Assembly (NCBI RefSeq): GCF_008704555.1
Contig: NZ_CP023702.1
Coordinates: 5,184,001-5,248,000, forward strand
Direction of reading: 5' to 3'
Source: Streptomyces nitrosporeus
GTDB taxonomy: Bacteria > Actinomycetota > Actinomycetes > Streptomycetales > Streptomycetaceae
DNA length: 64,000 bases
In this document: positions 34,876 through 43,978 of the stretch, piece by piece
How positions within the stretch are numbered: the first letter of the stretch is position 1
How the letters are laid out: every line of letters begins with the position of its first letter
Program-made: the position numbers and the translations under genes
Notes under the pieces: model-generated
Databases searched by the model: none
Told to the model about the DNA's origin: nothing
The model's input: only the letters and a program-made list of their open reading frames with translations

Positions 34876-35328
34876 ATGCCCACGTATCTGACCCTGGCCG
34901 AGGTCGAGGCGATCGCCCGCGAGGCCCACCGTGACCAGCGCGACAAGGCGGGCCGCCCCTATGCCGGACATCTGGCGGCGGTCGCCGAGGGCGTCCGGGC
35001 CCGTGGCGGCAGCGACGAGCAGATCGCCGCCGCCTGGCTGCACGACGCCGTCGAGGACCACGCGCTCTCCCGGCGGTGGCTGGACGAGGCGGCACTGCCG
35101 GAGCGGGTGAAGGAGATGGTCCTCGCCGTCACCAAGCGGCCCGGTGAGGACCTCGCCGCGTACACCGGGCGGATTCTCGCCACACCGGGCGCTCTGCTGA
35201 TCAAGGAGGCGGACCTGGCGCACAACACGGACCCCGGCCGGCTCGCGGCCCTGGATCCGGCGGTCCGTACCCGTCTGACGGCGAAGTATGCGCAGGTGCG
35301 GGGGTTGCTGGGGCTGACGGGGGGCTGA
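34876..35328 (+). CDS. single-domain HD hydrolase, MESH1/small alarmone hydrolase-like
   Basis: 150 residues. The sequence follows the SpoT/MESH1 hydrolase domain closely: a helix ending AHRDQRDKAGRPYAGH, then AAWLHDAVEDH, then LIKEADLAHN. All four metal-ligand positions of MESH1 have counterparts (His32, His56, Asp57, Asp113), and the catalytic Glu60-Asp61 pair is present. There is no synthetase domain. (p)ppGpp hydrolysis is an inference from these residues; other nucleotide pyrophosphohydrolase activity is possible. Predicted leaderless transcript. Confidence 0.75.
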   Translation: MPTYLTLAEVEAIAREAHRDQRDKAGRPYAGHLAAVAEGVRARGGSDEQIAAAWLHDAVEDHALSRRWLDEAALPERVKEMVLAVTKRPGEDLAAYTGRILATPGALLIKEADLAHNTDPGRLAALDPAVRTRLTAKYAQVRGLLGLTGG

Positions 35329-35465
35329 GGGCCGGTCGAACAGCACAATCCGGCCAACCCCTGGAGCCCTCGGGGCCCGGACGTCCCGGGGCGGACCGGG
35401 ACCGGAGCGATCCGGACAGGGCCGGGGCGGTCAGGGGCCGGGCGGGACGGGTGGCGCCCCAGGAG

Positions 35466-35535
35466 CCGGACACGCCGGTACCCGGACACGCCGGTACCCG
35501 GGCCCCCGTGACCGGGGCGCCCGGGTACCGGCGTG
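35466..35535 (-). terminator. tandem repeat and 16-bp hairpin after the acyltransferase gene
   Basis: Two tandem 16-nt units (35466-35481, 35482-35497). The second unit plus its right flank (35487-35502) pairs perfectly over 16 bp with 35520-35535, 3 nt beyond the acyltransferase stop. The first unit can substitute for most of the left arm. Confidence 0.65.
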
Positions 35536-35538
35536 GGC

Positions 35539-36717
35539 TCAGCGTCCGGCGGGCCGGCGCCGGAACGCCCAGTCCAGGTCCGGCTCGGTGGCGAAGCGCA
35601 GCGCCCGCCGCACCGGCGGGGTGCACATCAGGGTCACCGCGACCGCCGCGACGAGCGAGACGACGACCAGCCCGGCCGGCTCCGAGAGCCACGCGTGGTC
35701 GTCGAACAGGCCGAGGTAACCGGCGCCCTTGACGAGGAAGCCGTGCAGCAGATAACCGCAGATCGTCCCGGCGCCCAGCACCGTGAACCACATGGGCCGG
35801 CGCGGCACCAGGGACAGGAAGCCGACCGTGAGGGCCAGCCCGCACACGAACATCACCAGGGACATCACGGCCCCCGACCACCACGGCGCACCCAGCTCCT
35901 GGGCGCTGCTGCTCCGGTAGAACCAGCCCAGCTGCATGCGCGGCGCCGCCCAGTACGCGAGGAGCAGCGCCCCCGCGAACAGCGGCACGGCCACCGCCCG
36001 CACCTCGCGGCGCCGGACCAGTTCGAAGTGCCTCGGTTCGAGCACGAGCCCGAGCACGAAGAACGGCAGGAACTGCAGGACACGCTGAAGGTCCAGATCG
36101 TCACCGATCCCCGGCGTCACCGACGCGAGGACGGCGACGGTCAGGGCGACGGGCACCGGGTGGCGCAGCGAGCGCCACAGCGGAGTGGTCACCCGCCAGA
36201 TGAACAGGGCGATCAGGAACCAGGTGAGGAACAGCGGATCGAGCAGGGTGACGGGGGTGTCGCCCACGCCCCCGGCGTACCGCCTGAACAGGGAGTACGC
36301 CGTCTCGAAGAGCACATACGGCACGACGACGCCGCTGACCAGGCGCTTGACCCGGCCCGGACTCATGTCGAACGAACGTGAGAAGTAGCCGGAGACGAGG
36401 ATGAAGGCCGGCATGTGGAACGAGTAGACGACCATGTACAGCGCCCGTGTGGCGCGGCTGCCCTCCATCACCGGTTCCCAGGCGTGGGCCACGGCGACGA
36501 GCACGATCGCGAGGTACTTCACATTGTCGAACCAGGCGTCGCGCTGCTTGGCGGGAGCGGGAGCGGCGGCAGGAGCGGTGGCGCGGTCCGGTGCGGTCCC
36601 CGTGGAGGTCCGGGCGGCGACCGCGGCGGTCGCGGCGGGCTGGGGGTGTCTGGGCTCCGACTCCCGGGTTTCCGGCGGGACGGGGGCCCTCTGAAATGCG
36701 CTCGGAGCACTGAACAT
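35539..36717 (-). CDS. membrane acyltransferase, acyltransferase-3 type
   Basis: 392 residues. An N-terminal 58-residue Pro/Ala/Thr-rich cytosolic segment is followed by the entry motif RDAWFDNVKYLAIVLVAVAHAWEP with its conserved His. About ten hydrophobic helices follow, including FHMPAFILVSGYFSR, the second conserved motif of this superfamily. The pattern is closest to the fucose O-acetylase-like group. It probably transfers an acyl group to a cell-surface glycan or lipid. Start ATG 36717; the preceding 12-bp palindrome TAAGG-CA-CCTTA (36719-36730) supplies an AAGG ribosome-binding site and could occlude it. Confidence 0.85.
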   Translation of the reverse strand: MFSAPSAFQRAPVPPETRESEPRHPQPAATAAVAARTSTGTAPDRATAPAAAPAPAKQRDAWFDNVKYLAIVLVAVAHAWEPVMEGSRATRALYMVVYSFHMPAFILVSGYFSRSFDMSPGRVKRLVSGVVVPYVLFETAYSLFRRYAGGVGDTPVTLLDPLFLTWFLIALFIWRVTTPLWRSLRHPVPVALTVAVLASVTPGIGDDLDLQRVLQFLPFFVLGLVLEPRHFELVRRREVRAVAVPLFAGALLLAYWAAPRMQLGWFYRSSSAQELGAPWWSGAVMSLVMFVCGLALTVGFLSLVPRRPMWFTVLGAGTICGYLLHGFLVKGAGYLGLFDDHAWLSEPAGLVVVSLVAAVAVTLMCTPPVRRALRFATEPDLDWAFRRRPAGR

Positions 36718-37253
36718 TTAAGGCACCTTAGACCCGTCGATCGGCATGCGTAAAACTCCTGAGAGTTCTCGCGTGTTCCCGCTCATTCGGAAATGAAACC
36801 AACACCTCTCGTCCGTTATGAGGTGATTGATACCCCTTAAACAGGGCATATCGGCGGGAAGTTGGGGAGTTGATTTCGCCACACGGATTCCTGGCAATTA
36901 CCTGTGAATGAAGTGTGGGGATATGGAAACGGTTGCATCGATCGATATTCGAAACGCTTCGCACACAGCGGGCACACAGAAAAGCGCGCGCCCTCCCGCG
37001 CGCCACCCCGGGGGACCCGGGTGGTCCCGAGGCCCCGCATGCGGGGCCCGGATGATCGGGGGCCGGGCGTGCGCCCCGTGCGCCGGTGCATACCCCGGGC
37101 GCACGGGGCGCAAGGATGGCGCGAACCTGTCTGGTCGGCCCGTCACCCGACAGCGGGGCGGCGGGAGTTGGTGGCACGATGGTGGCGACGGGGGTGTGCT
37201 CGGCCGCACACCGCCGGGCCGGCAAGGCGGACCGACCGAGGGTGTGATCAGTC
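36718..37253. other. AT-richer divergent intergenic region with operator-like sites and strong hairpins
   Basis: 536 nt without a supportable gene. The left half (36731-36985) is strikingly AT-rich for this genome. It carries an inverted repeat CACCTC-N11-GAGGTG (36803-36825), two AAACG-centred LacI-like sites (GGAAACGGTTGC from 36925 and CGAAACGCTTCG at 36950-36961) and the palindrome ATCGATCGAT (36937-36946). The right half has three hairpins: the 18-bp palindrome at 37031-37048, a 14-bp stem 37071-37084/37098-37111, and GGTGTGC/GCACACC at 37193-37212. Confidence 0.6.
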
Positions 37254-37448
37254 GTGGCCATTTCACTGTCTGTGGTGCTTCTACTGGGGATCGTCATGGT
37301 GGTGCTGATCCGCGGCGGATCGCTCAAGGGCGGCCCCGCGGCCGTCGCCGTGCTCTTCGGGTTCTTCCTGGCGTCGACCGGCATAGCGCCGTCCATCAAC
37401 AGGTTCATGAACTCGATAGCCGAGACGATCAACCAGATCAGCTTCTGA
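37254..37448 (+). CDS. small double-span membrane protein
   Basis: 64 residues: hydrophobic span at residues 3-19, loop IRGGSLKGGP, second span about 29-46, then an amphipathic tail (NRFMNSIAETINQISF). Start GTG 37254 with GAGGG eleven bases upstream. Small proteins of this pattern occur near tRNA-linked integrative elements and in Streptomyces chromosomes; no integrase, excisionase or transfer gene is present here. I assign no function. Confidence 0.65.
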   Translation: MAISLSVVLLLGIVMVVLIRGGSLKGGPAAVAVLFGFFLASTGIAPSINRFMNSIAETINQISF

Positions 37449-37460
37449 CCCGCGGCCCCG

Positions 37461-37509
37461 CCCGCCGGTCCGTCCGCGCCCGCCGGTCCCCGTACCCGCC
37501 CGCCGGTCC
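37461..37509. repeat. three direct copies of CCCGCCGGTCC
   Basis: Copies at 37461-37471, 37479-37489 and 37499-37509 (period 18-20), with a degenerate fourth near 37520. They lie just after the 64-aa membrane protein gene. Confidence 0.7.
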
Positions 37510-37635
37510 GCCCCGCGCGCCCGCCGGCCTGCCCGTGAGGCCCCGGGCGGGCGGCGCGCGGGCCGTACCCATGCCCGCGCCGCACCCATGCCCGCGCCGT
37601 ATCCGCGCCGCCCCGACAGCGCGTCCGGACAACGC

Positions 37636-37677
37636 GACAGGGCCAGGACCGGGGCGAACCCCGGGCCTGGCCCTGTC
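37636..37677 (-). terminator. terminator of tRNA-Gly
   Basis: GACAGGGCCAGG (37636-37647) pairs with CCTGGCCCTGTC (37666-37677), with an inner GGGG-CGAA-CCCC. It starts 4 nt past the tRNA 3' end. Confidence 0.75.
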
Positions 37678-37680
37678 GGT

Positions 37681-37754
37681 TGGAGCGGGCGACGGGAATC
37701 GAACCCGCGTAGCTAGTTTGGAAGACTAGGGCTCTACCATTGAGCTACGCCCGC
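37681..37754 (-). tRNA. tRNA-Gly(TCC)
   Basis: 74 nt with CCA encoded. On the minus strand the acceptor stem is GCGGGCG/CGCCCGC, the D arm GCTC...GAGC, the anticodon loop CTTCCAA (anticodon TCC), the T loop TTCGATT, and the discriminator T. All four stems pair. A possible -10 box TACGAT lies about 42 nt upstream (37796-37801). Confidence 0.97.
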
Positions 37755-37914
37755 ATGTGCCGCACCGCGGGTCCGTGGACCTCGGTACGTGAAGCATCGT
37801 AGCGGGTCGGGGAAGGTGCGCGCACACCCGTATCGGCGTGCCCCGCGACCGCCCCCGTGAACCGCCCGGCGGCCCGGCCCCCGTAAAGCGTCCGGCGGAC
37901 CGCGTGCGGCCATG

Positions 37915-37920
37915 TACCCT
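37915..37920 (+). promoter_or_regulatory. -10 box of tRNA-Pro
   Basis: TACCCT, 14 nt before the mature 5' end. Confidence 0.4.
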
Positions 37921-37934
37921 ACGTGTCGCACCGA

Positions 37935-38011
37935 CGGGGTGTGGCGCAGCTTGGTAGCGCGTCCGCTTTGGGAGCGGAAGGTCGTCGGTTCGAATCCGGC
38001 CACCCCGACCA
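37935..38011 (+). tRNA. tRNA-Pro(TGG)
   Basis: 77 nt with CCA encoded. Acceptor stem CGGGGTG/CACCCCG, D arm GCGC...GCGC, anticodon stem TCCGC/GCGGA with loop TTTGGGA (anticodon TGG), T loop TTCGAAT, discriminator A. Confidence 0.97.
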
Positions 38012-38173
38012 CCAGCCAGATCACCGGGCAAGATCGCGTTGTGGGAGTCATCCCGCTTGCCGTTACTATGCAAATTGCGTGCCCGTGTGTCTGATGTACC
38101 GGGCTCGATCCGCGAAGCCGCCGATGGGCGGCCCAGCAGAACCCCAAGATGTCAGCCACAAGGAGACCGAACC

Positions 38174-39571
38174 GTGAAGAGCGCCGTGGAGACCCTGAAC
38201 CCGACCCGGGTTCGGCTCAGCATCGAGGTGCCCTTCGAGGAGCTCAAGGACAGCCTCGACGCGGCGTACAAGAAGATCAACCAGCAGGTCACGGTGAAGG
38301 GCTTCCGCAAGGGCAAGATCCCGGCCCGGGTCATCGACCAGCGGTTCGGCCGCGGTGCTGTGCTGGAGGAGGCCGTCAACGACGCCCTTCCGAAGTTCTA
38401 CACCGACGCGGTCAACGAGGGTGAGCTCAACGTCCTGGGCCAGCCCGAGGTCGACATCACCGAGCTGAAGGACGGCGAGCTGCTGGCCTTCACCGCCGAG
38501 GTGGACGTCCGCCCCGAGATCGAGATCCCGGACTACTCCGGCATCGAGGTCACCGTCGACGCCGTCGAGGTCACCGACGAGGACGTCGACAAGGCCGTGG
38601 AGCAGCTCCGTGGCCGCTTCGGCTCCACCAACCCGGTCGAGCGCGCCGCCGCCGAGGGCGACGTCGTGACGATCGACCTCGAGGCCAAGGTCGACGGCGA
38701 GGTCCTGGAGGACGGCGTCGCGTCCGACGTCTCCTACACCATCGGCTCCGGTGAGCTCCTCGACGGCATCGACGAGGCCGTGACCGGCCTGGAGGCCGGT
38801 GGCGAGGCCACCTTCACCTCCGAGCTGAAGGGCGGCTCCGCCGAGGGCAAGGAAGCGGAGGTCACCGTCAAGGTCACCGCCGTCTCCGCCCGCGAACTGC
38901 CCGAGCTGGACGACGAGTTCGCCCAGATGGCCAGCGAGTTCGACACGCTCGCCGAGCTCCGCGAGGACAGCCGCAAGCGCCTTGAGGAGAGCAAGCAGTA
39001 CGAGCAGGCCACCCAGGCCCAGGAGCGCGTCCTGGAAGAGCTGCTGAAGCTGGCCGAGGTCCCGATCCCCGAGAAGCTCCTCGCGGACGAGGTCCAGACC
39101 CGCAAGCACAACCTGGAGCACCACCAGCTCGGCCAGATGGGCCTGACCCTCGACAAGTACCTGGAGATCCAGGGCAAGACGCTCGAGGAGTTCGAGGCCG
39201 AGACCTCCGAGCAGGCCGTCAAGGGCATCAAGACCCAGTTCATCCTCGACGAGCTCGTCAACAAGGAGAAGCTGAACGTCAACCAGGAGGAGCTCACCGA
39301 GCACCTCCTGCGGCGCGCGCAGTCCTCCGGCATGAGCCCCGACCAGTTCGCCCAGGCCGTCGTCGAAGGCGGCCAGGTGCCGATGCTCGTCGGCGAGGTC
39401 GCCCGCGGCAAGGCGCTCGCCGTCGTGGTCGAGGCCGCCAAGGTCGTCGACACCAACGGTGAGGTCGTCGACCTCGAGGACGACGAGGAAGAGACCGCCA
39501 CCGAGGCCGCCGAGGACGAGAAGTCCGAGGCCGAGGCCGTCGAGAAGGCCGACGAGAAGAACGAGGCCTGA
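38174..39571 (+). CDS. tig: trigger factor
   Basis: 465 residues; ribosome-associated chaperone and peptidyl-prolyl isomerase at the exit tunnel. The N-terminal ribosome-binding domain contains the signature GFRKGKIP at about residues 44-51. The FKBP-type domain (about 160-245) begins AAEGDVVTIDLEAKVDG. The helical C-terminal domain ends in a strongly acidic tail of about 40 residues (DDEEE...). Start GTG 38174, eight bases after AAGGAG. TACTAT at 38064-38069 is a plausible -10 box, giving a leader of about 100 nt. It precedes the clpP operon, as in most bacteria. Confidence 0.96.
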   Translation: MKSAVETLNPTRVRLSIEVPFEELKDSLDAAYKKINQQVTVKGFRKGKIPARVIDQRFGRGAVLEEAVNDALPKFYTDAVNEGELNVLGQPEVDITELKDGELLAFTAEVDVRPEIEIPDYSGIEVTVDAVEVTDEDVDKAVEQLRGRFGSTNPVERAAAEGDVVTIDLEAKVDGEVLEDGVASDVSYTIGSGELLDGIDEAVTGLEAGGEATFTSELKGGSAEGKEAEVTVKVTAVSARELPELDDEFAQMASEFDTLAELREDSRKRLEESKQYEQATQAQERVLEELLKLAEVPIPEKLLADEVQTRKHNLEHHQLGQMGLTLDKYLEIQGKTLEEFEAETSEQAVKGIKTQFILDELVNKEKLNVNQEELTEHLLRRAQSSGMSPDQFAQAVVEGGQVPMLVGEVARGKALAVVVEAAKVVDTNGEVVDLEDDEEETATEAAEDEKSEAEAVEKADEKNEA

Positions 39572-39579
39572 GGATCGCC

Positions 39580-39648
39580 CCGACCGGCTCGCCCGGTCGG
39601 AGCTGAACCACTTCCGGCGGGCCCCGGGCGCATGACGTCCGGGGCCCG
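39580..39648 (+). terminator. two successive hairpins after tig
   Basis: CCGACCGG-CTCGC-CCGGTCGG (39580-39600) and CGGGCCCCGG...CCGGGGCCCG (39618-39648). They separate tig from the clpP1 promoter. The rest of 39649-39772 is GC-rich without coding potential. Confidence 0.65.
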
Positions 39649-39772
39649 TCGTCGTACCCGGGTGCGGCCGCCGCCGCGCCCGGGCGGACTGCCGGGCGCC
39701 CGGCCCCGGCCCGGCGGACCGGCCCGGACGGGCCCCCGGGGCCCGGAACCCTTGTGCCCACTGCTCACCTTG

Positions 39773-39786
39773 CGCTCCCAGCGAAC
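39773..39786 (+). promoter_or_regulatory. ClgR activator box upstream of clpP1
   Basis: CGC-TCCCA-GCGAAC is the reverse complement of the ClgR consensus GTTCGC-N5-GCG with all nine defined bases matching. It lies about 40 nt upstream of the -10 box TAGGGT (39825-39830). Confidence 0.75.
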
Positions 39787-39824
39787 AGTTGGGGAAGCGG
39801 GATGGCGTTGTCCCACCTGCGCGT

Positions 39825-39830
39825 TAGGGT
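39825..39830 (+). promoter_or_regulatory. -10 box of clpP1
   Basis: TAGGGT, about 90 nt before the GTG; no recognisable -35 hexamer, which suits an activator-dependent promoter. Confidence 0.45.
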
Positions 39831-39919
39831 CCATGAAGAGGAAGGGTCGGGTAGTCCCGGCCCACCCGGTACGAAGACGCTGAGACGGCCGGAGCCGTCA
39901 GAGACGAGCAGGTGGATAC

Positions 39920-40537
39920 GTGACGAATCTGATGCCCTACGCCGCCGGAGAGCCGTCCCTCGGTGGAGGCCTCGGTGACCAGGTCTACAGCCGGCTGCTC
40001 GGCGAGCGCATCATCTTCCTCGGCCAGCAGGTCGACGATGACATCGCCAACAAGATCACCGCGCAGCTTCTGCTCCTTGCCGCCGACCCCGACAAGGACA
40101 TCTACCTCTACATCAACAGCCCCGGCGGTTCGGTGACGGCCGGCATGGCGGTCTACGACACCATGCAGTACATCCCGAACGACGTGGTCACCATCGGTAT
40201 GGGCATGGCCGCCTCGATGGGCCAGTTCCTGCTCACCGGCGGCACGGCGGGCAAGCGCTTCGCGCTCCCCAACACCGACATCCTCATGCACCAGGGTTCG
40301 GCCGGTATCGGCGGTACGGCCTCGGACATCAAGATCCAGGCCCAGTACCTGCTCCGCACCAAGCAGCGGATGGCGGAGATCACCGCCCACCACTCCGGCC
40401 AGACCGTGGAAACGATCATCCGTGACGGCGACCGCGACCGCTGGTACACCGCCGAGGAGGCCAAGGACTACGGCCTCATCGACGAGATCATCACGGTCGC
40501 CTCGGGCATCCCGGGCGGTGGCGGCACCGGCGCCTGA
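39920..40537 (+). CDS. clpP1: ATP-dependent Clp protease proteolytic subunit ClpP1
   Basis: 205 residues. Serine peptidase of the ClpXP/ClpCP protease; Ser99 (GMAASMGQ) and His124 (ILMHQGS) are the catalytic residues, with Asp in the C-terminal third. The N-terminal loop precedes the core IYLYINSPGGSV. Start GTG 39920 after AGGTGG. It forms a bicistronic operon with clpP2 99 nt downstream and is preceded by a ClgR box, so induction by the ClgR activator is expected. Confidence 0.96.
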   Translation: MTNLMPYAAGEPSLGGGLGDQVYSRLLGERIIFLGQQVDDDIANKITAQLLLLAADPDKDIYLYINSPGGSVTAGMAVYDTMQYIPNDVVTIGMGMAASMGQFLLTGGTAGKRFALPNTDILMHQGSAGIGGTASDIKIQAQYLLRTKQRMAEITAHHSGQTVETIIRDGDRDRWYTAEEAKDYGLIDEIITVASGIPGGGGTGA

Positions 40538-40636
40538 TCCGGACACCCGGACCGGCACCGCACCGCACCCTCTCGTACGCCTCTCGTACGCCGAGACCCC
40601 AGCCCCTTGAACGCCACCAGGATGGTGAACACCCAC

Positions 40637-41305
40637 ATGAACAACTTCCCCGGCGCCTCCGCGAGCGGCCTCTACACCGGCCCGCAGGTGGACAACCGCT
40701 ACGTCGTCCCGCGCTTCGTGGAGCGCACCTCGCAGGGTGTGCGTGAGTACGACCCGTACGCGAAGCTCTTCGAGGAGCGCGTGATCTTCCTCGGCGTCCA
40801 GATCGACGACGCCTCGGCCAACGACGTCATGGCGCAGCTGCTGTGCCTGGAGTCGATGGACCCGGACCGCGACATCTCCATCTACATCAACAGCCCCGGC
40901 GGCTCGTTCACCGCGCTCACCGCGATCTACGACACGATGCAGTTCGTGAAGCCGGACATCCAGACGGTCTGCATGGGCCAGGCGGCCTCCGCCGCCGCGA
41001 TCCTGCTCGCCGCCGGCACCCCGGGCAAGCGCATGGCCCTGCCGCACGCGCGCGTCCTGATCCACCAGCCGTCCTCCCAGACCGGCCGCGAGCAGCTCTC
41101 CGACCTGGAGATCGCCGCCAACGAGATCCTGCGCATGCGCACCCAGCTGGAGGAGATGCTGGCCAAGCACTCCACCACCCCGCTGGAGAAGATCCGCGAG
41201 GACATCGAGCGCGACAAGATCCTCACCGCGGAGGACGCGCTCGCCTACGGTCTGGTCGACCAGATCGTCTCCACGCGCAAGACCACGGCCGGAGCGGCCG
41301 TCTGA
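40637..41305 (+). CDS. clpP2: ATP-dependent Clp protease proteolytic subunit ClpP2
   Basis: 222 residues from ATG 40637 (MNNFPGAS); upstream in-frame starts (ATG 40622, TTG 40607) would add up to ten residues but have no ribosome-binding site. Catalytic Ser118 (GQAASAAA) and His143 (VLIHQPSS), 25 residues apart as in ClpP1. The N-terminal extension of about 20 residues before RYVVPRFVERTS is variable among species and may be processed. Actinobacterial ClpP1 and ClpP2 form a mixed tetradecamer that degrades substrates delivered by ClpX or ClpC. Confidence 0.95.
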   Translation: MNNFPGASASGLYTGPQVDNRYVVPRFVERTSQGVREYDPYAKLFEERVIFLGVQIDDASANDVMAQLLCLESMDPDRDISIYINSPGGSFTALTAIYDTMQFVKPDIQTVCMGQAASAAAILLAAGTPGKRMALPHARVLIHQPSSQTGREQLSDLEIAANEILRMRTQLEEMLAKHSTTPLEKIREDIERDKILTAEDALAYGLVDQIVSTRKTTAGAAV

Positions 41306-41316
41306 CGTCGGCCTTT

Positions 41317-41370
41317 CCCCTTGGCACGCTCCGCTCGCACGGCCACGGCCGTGTGAACCGTGCCAAGGGG
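41317..41370 (+). terminator. compound hairpin between clpP2 and clpX
   Basis: CCCCTTGGCACG (41317-41328) pairs perfectly with CGTGCCAAGGGG (41359-41370); the loop holds a second hairpin CACGGCC-AC-GGCCGTG. It explains separate transcription of clpX. Confidence 0.7.
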
Positions 41371-41461
41371 GGCCCGAACGGGGGGCAAGGCAAGGTACCG
41401 TCGGATAGAGGCACCAGGAGCCGCTGAACCAGGCTGCTCCCAGGCGAAGGGGAAGCACCTC

Positions 41462-42760
<1,299 letters not shown>

Positions 42761-42782
42761 CGGCACCGCGCCCGCGCGCACA

Positions 42783-42827
42783 CGAAAGGGGCGCCCCGCC
42801 GGAGGAACCGGCGGGGCGCCCCTTTCG
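42783..42827. terminator. perfect 20-bp bidirectional terminator
   Basis: Arms 42783-42802 and 42808-42827 are perfect inverted copies around loop AGGAA and end in CCCTTTCG. It lies between convergent clpX and the Pro-rich membrane protein gene. Confidence 0.85.
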
Positions 42828-42837
42828 GCTCCCGCCG

Positions 42838-43842
42838 TCAGACCTTGGTGCGCGAGGTGTTGTACAGCTTGGCCGCGAGCGCCGCGACATCCGCCGTCGG
42901 CATGGCCTTGTTGGTCATGGCCGCGCCGACGTCGATACCGATGACGATGCCGACCGTGCTGTGGTCGGCCCAGATGCAGACCGGGGTGAGGATCTCCTTG
43001 GGACCGCCCTGCACGGTGCCGTCGGCCTCCTCGTTGACCACCTTGAAGGTCTGGCACTTCATGAGCGCGCCCTCGAACCCGGCGGGCTCGACGGCCTCGG
43101 GGGAGCCGACGAGCGAGACGTCGCTGTCCTCCTCCTTCTCCATCTCCAGCTTGGCGCCCGCGAAGGCGCCGTCGAGCGTCTTCGCGGGATCCGCGATCTC
43201 GCCCCAGACGCCCTTCAGCATGAGCGCCTTGGCGGTCAGCGGGTTCTTGGCCATGTCGCCGCTCTCGTACTCCGCGCCGACCTCGTTCGGGGACTTGACG
43301 CCCATCGCCTCGGACTTGGCCTTCTCCTCGCCCGTCAGCGGCCCCGACTTGCCGCCGCCGTCGCCCGACTTCTTGTAGTCGTCCACGGAGGCCGCCGGCG
43401 TCAGCTTGTACCCCTTGGTGTCGGACGCCACGTCACCGCCGCCCCCGCCCGAGGTGAAGAAGTACACGCCGCCCGCGACCAGCGCGACGGCCACCACGGC
43501 CGCTCCGATGATCAGGCCGGTCTTCTTCTTCGGCGCCTCGGGCGGCATCCCGCCGTAGGCCTGCTGGCCGCCGTACGGGGGCGTGGGCGGCTGCTGGCCG
43601 TACGGACCGGGCTGCTGGCCCTGCTGCGGGTAGCCGTACCCGGGCTGCGGGGGCTGCTGCTGCGGGGGGACGCCCTGGGGAGCCTGCTGCGGGTAGCCGT
43701 AACCGGGCTGCGGGGGACCCTGCGGCGGCGGGCCGCCGTACGGGCCGGGCTGCTGGCCGTACGGACCCGGCTGCTGGCCGTAGGGTCCGGGCTGACCCTG
43801 GGGCGGCGGGCCGCCGTACGGGCCCGGCTGGTTGTAGCTCAT
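42838..43842 (-). CDS. Pro/Gln/Gly/Tyr-rich single-span membrane protein
   Basis: 334 residues. Residues 1-105 are a cytosolic low-complexity region of PGPYGQQ and QPGYGYPQQ repeats. One membrane helix at about 107-129 (IIGAAVVAVALVAGGVYFF) is followed by an extracytoplasmic domain of about 200 residues with two Cys (KCQTF, PVCIW), which may form a disulfide. The domain has no family I can name. Start ATG 43842, eight bases after GGAGGGG. Proteins of this layout are common Streptomyces membrane proteins of unknown role. Confidence 0.8.
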   Translation of the reverse strand: MSYNQPGPYGGPPPQGQPGPYGQQPGPYGQQPGPYGGPPPQGPPQPGYGYPQQAPQGVPPQQQPPQPGYGYPQQGQQPGPYGQQPPTPPYGGQQAYGGMPPEAPKKKTGLIIGAAVVAVALVAGGVYFFTSGGGGGDVASDTKGYKLTPAASVDDYKKSGDGGGKSGPLTGEEKAKSEAMGVKSPNEVGAEYESGDMAKNPLTAKALMLKGVWGEIADPAKTLDGAFAGAKLEMEKEEDSDVSLVGSPEAVEPAGFEGALMKCQTFKVVNEEADGTVQGGPKEILTPVCIWADHSTVGIVIGIDVGAAMTNKAMPTADVAALAAKLYNTSRTKV

Positions 43843-43966
43843 TGGGCTGTCCCCTCCAGAATGCTTGTGCGTTATCGACATCCTGACGGACGACGCCCTG
43901 ACATGGGGTATCGCACGGCACACCGTTACTGAACAATCCCGTTTCAGTGCAGGACTGTGACGGCCC

Positions 43967-43972
43967 TAAACT
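43967..43972 (+). promoter_or_regulatory. -10 box of a leaderless valS promoter
   Basis: TAAACT ends exactly 6 nt before GTG 43979; no Shine-Dalgarno sequence and no room for a T-box leader. Confidence 0.6.
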
Positions 43973-43978
43973 GTCTCC

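Noticed and set aside
37461..37620. CRISPR-like array in the short direct repeats
   Set aside because: Units of 11 bp with 7-9 bp gaps, low-complexity G+C sequence and no cas genes.
37254..38011. Integrative element at the tRNA-Gly/tRNA-Pro pair
   Set aside because: Both tRNAs are intact and no integrase, excisionase, replication gene or duplicated tRNA 3' end (att site) is visible.
43860..43978. T-box leader for valS
   Set aside because: The -10 box lies 6 nt before the GTG, so the transcript has no leader, and no T-box motif (TGGN') is present.
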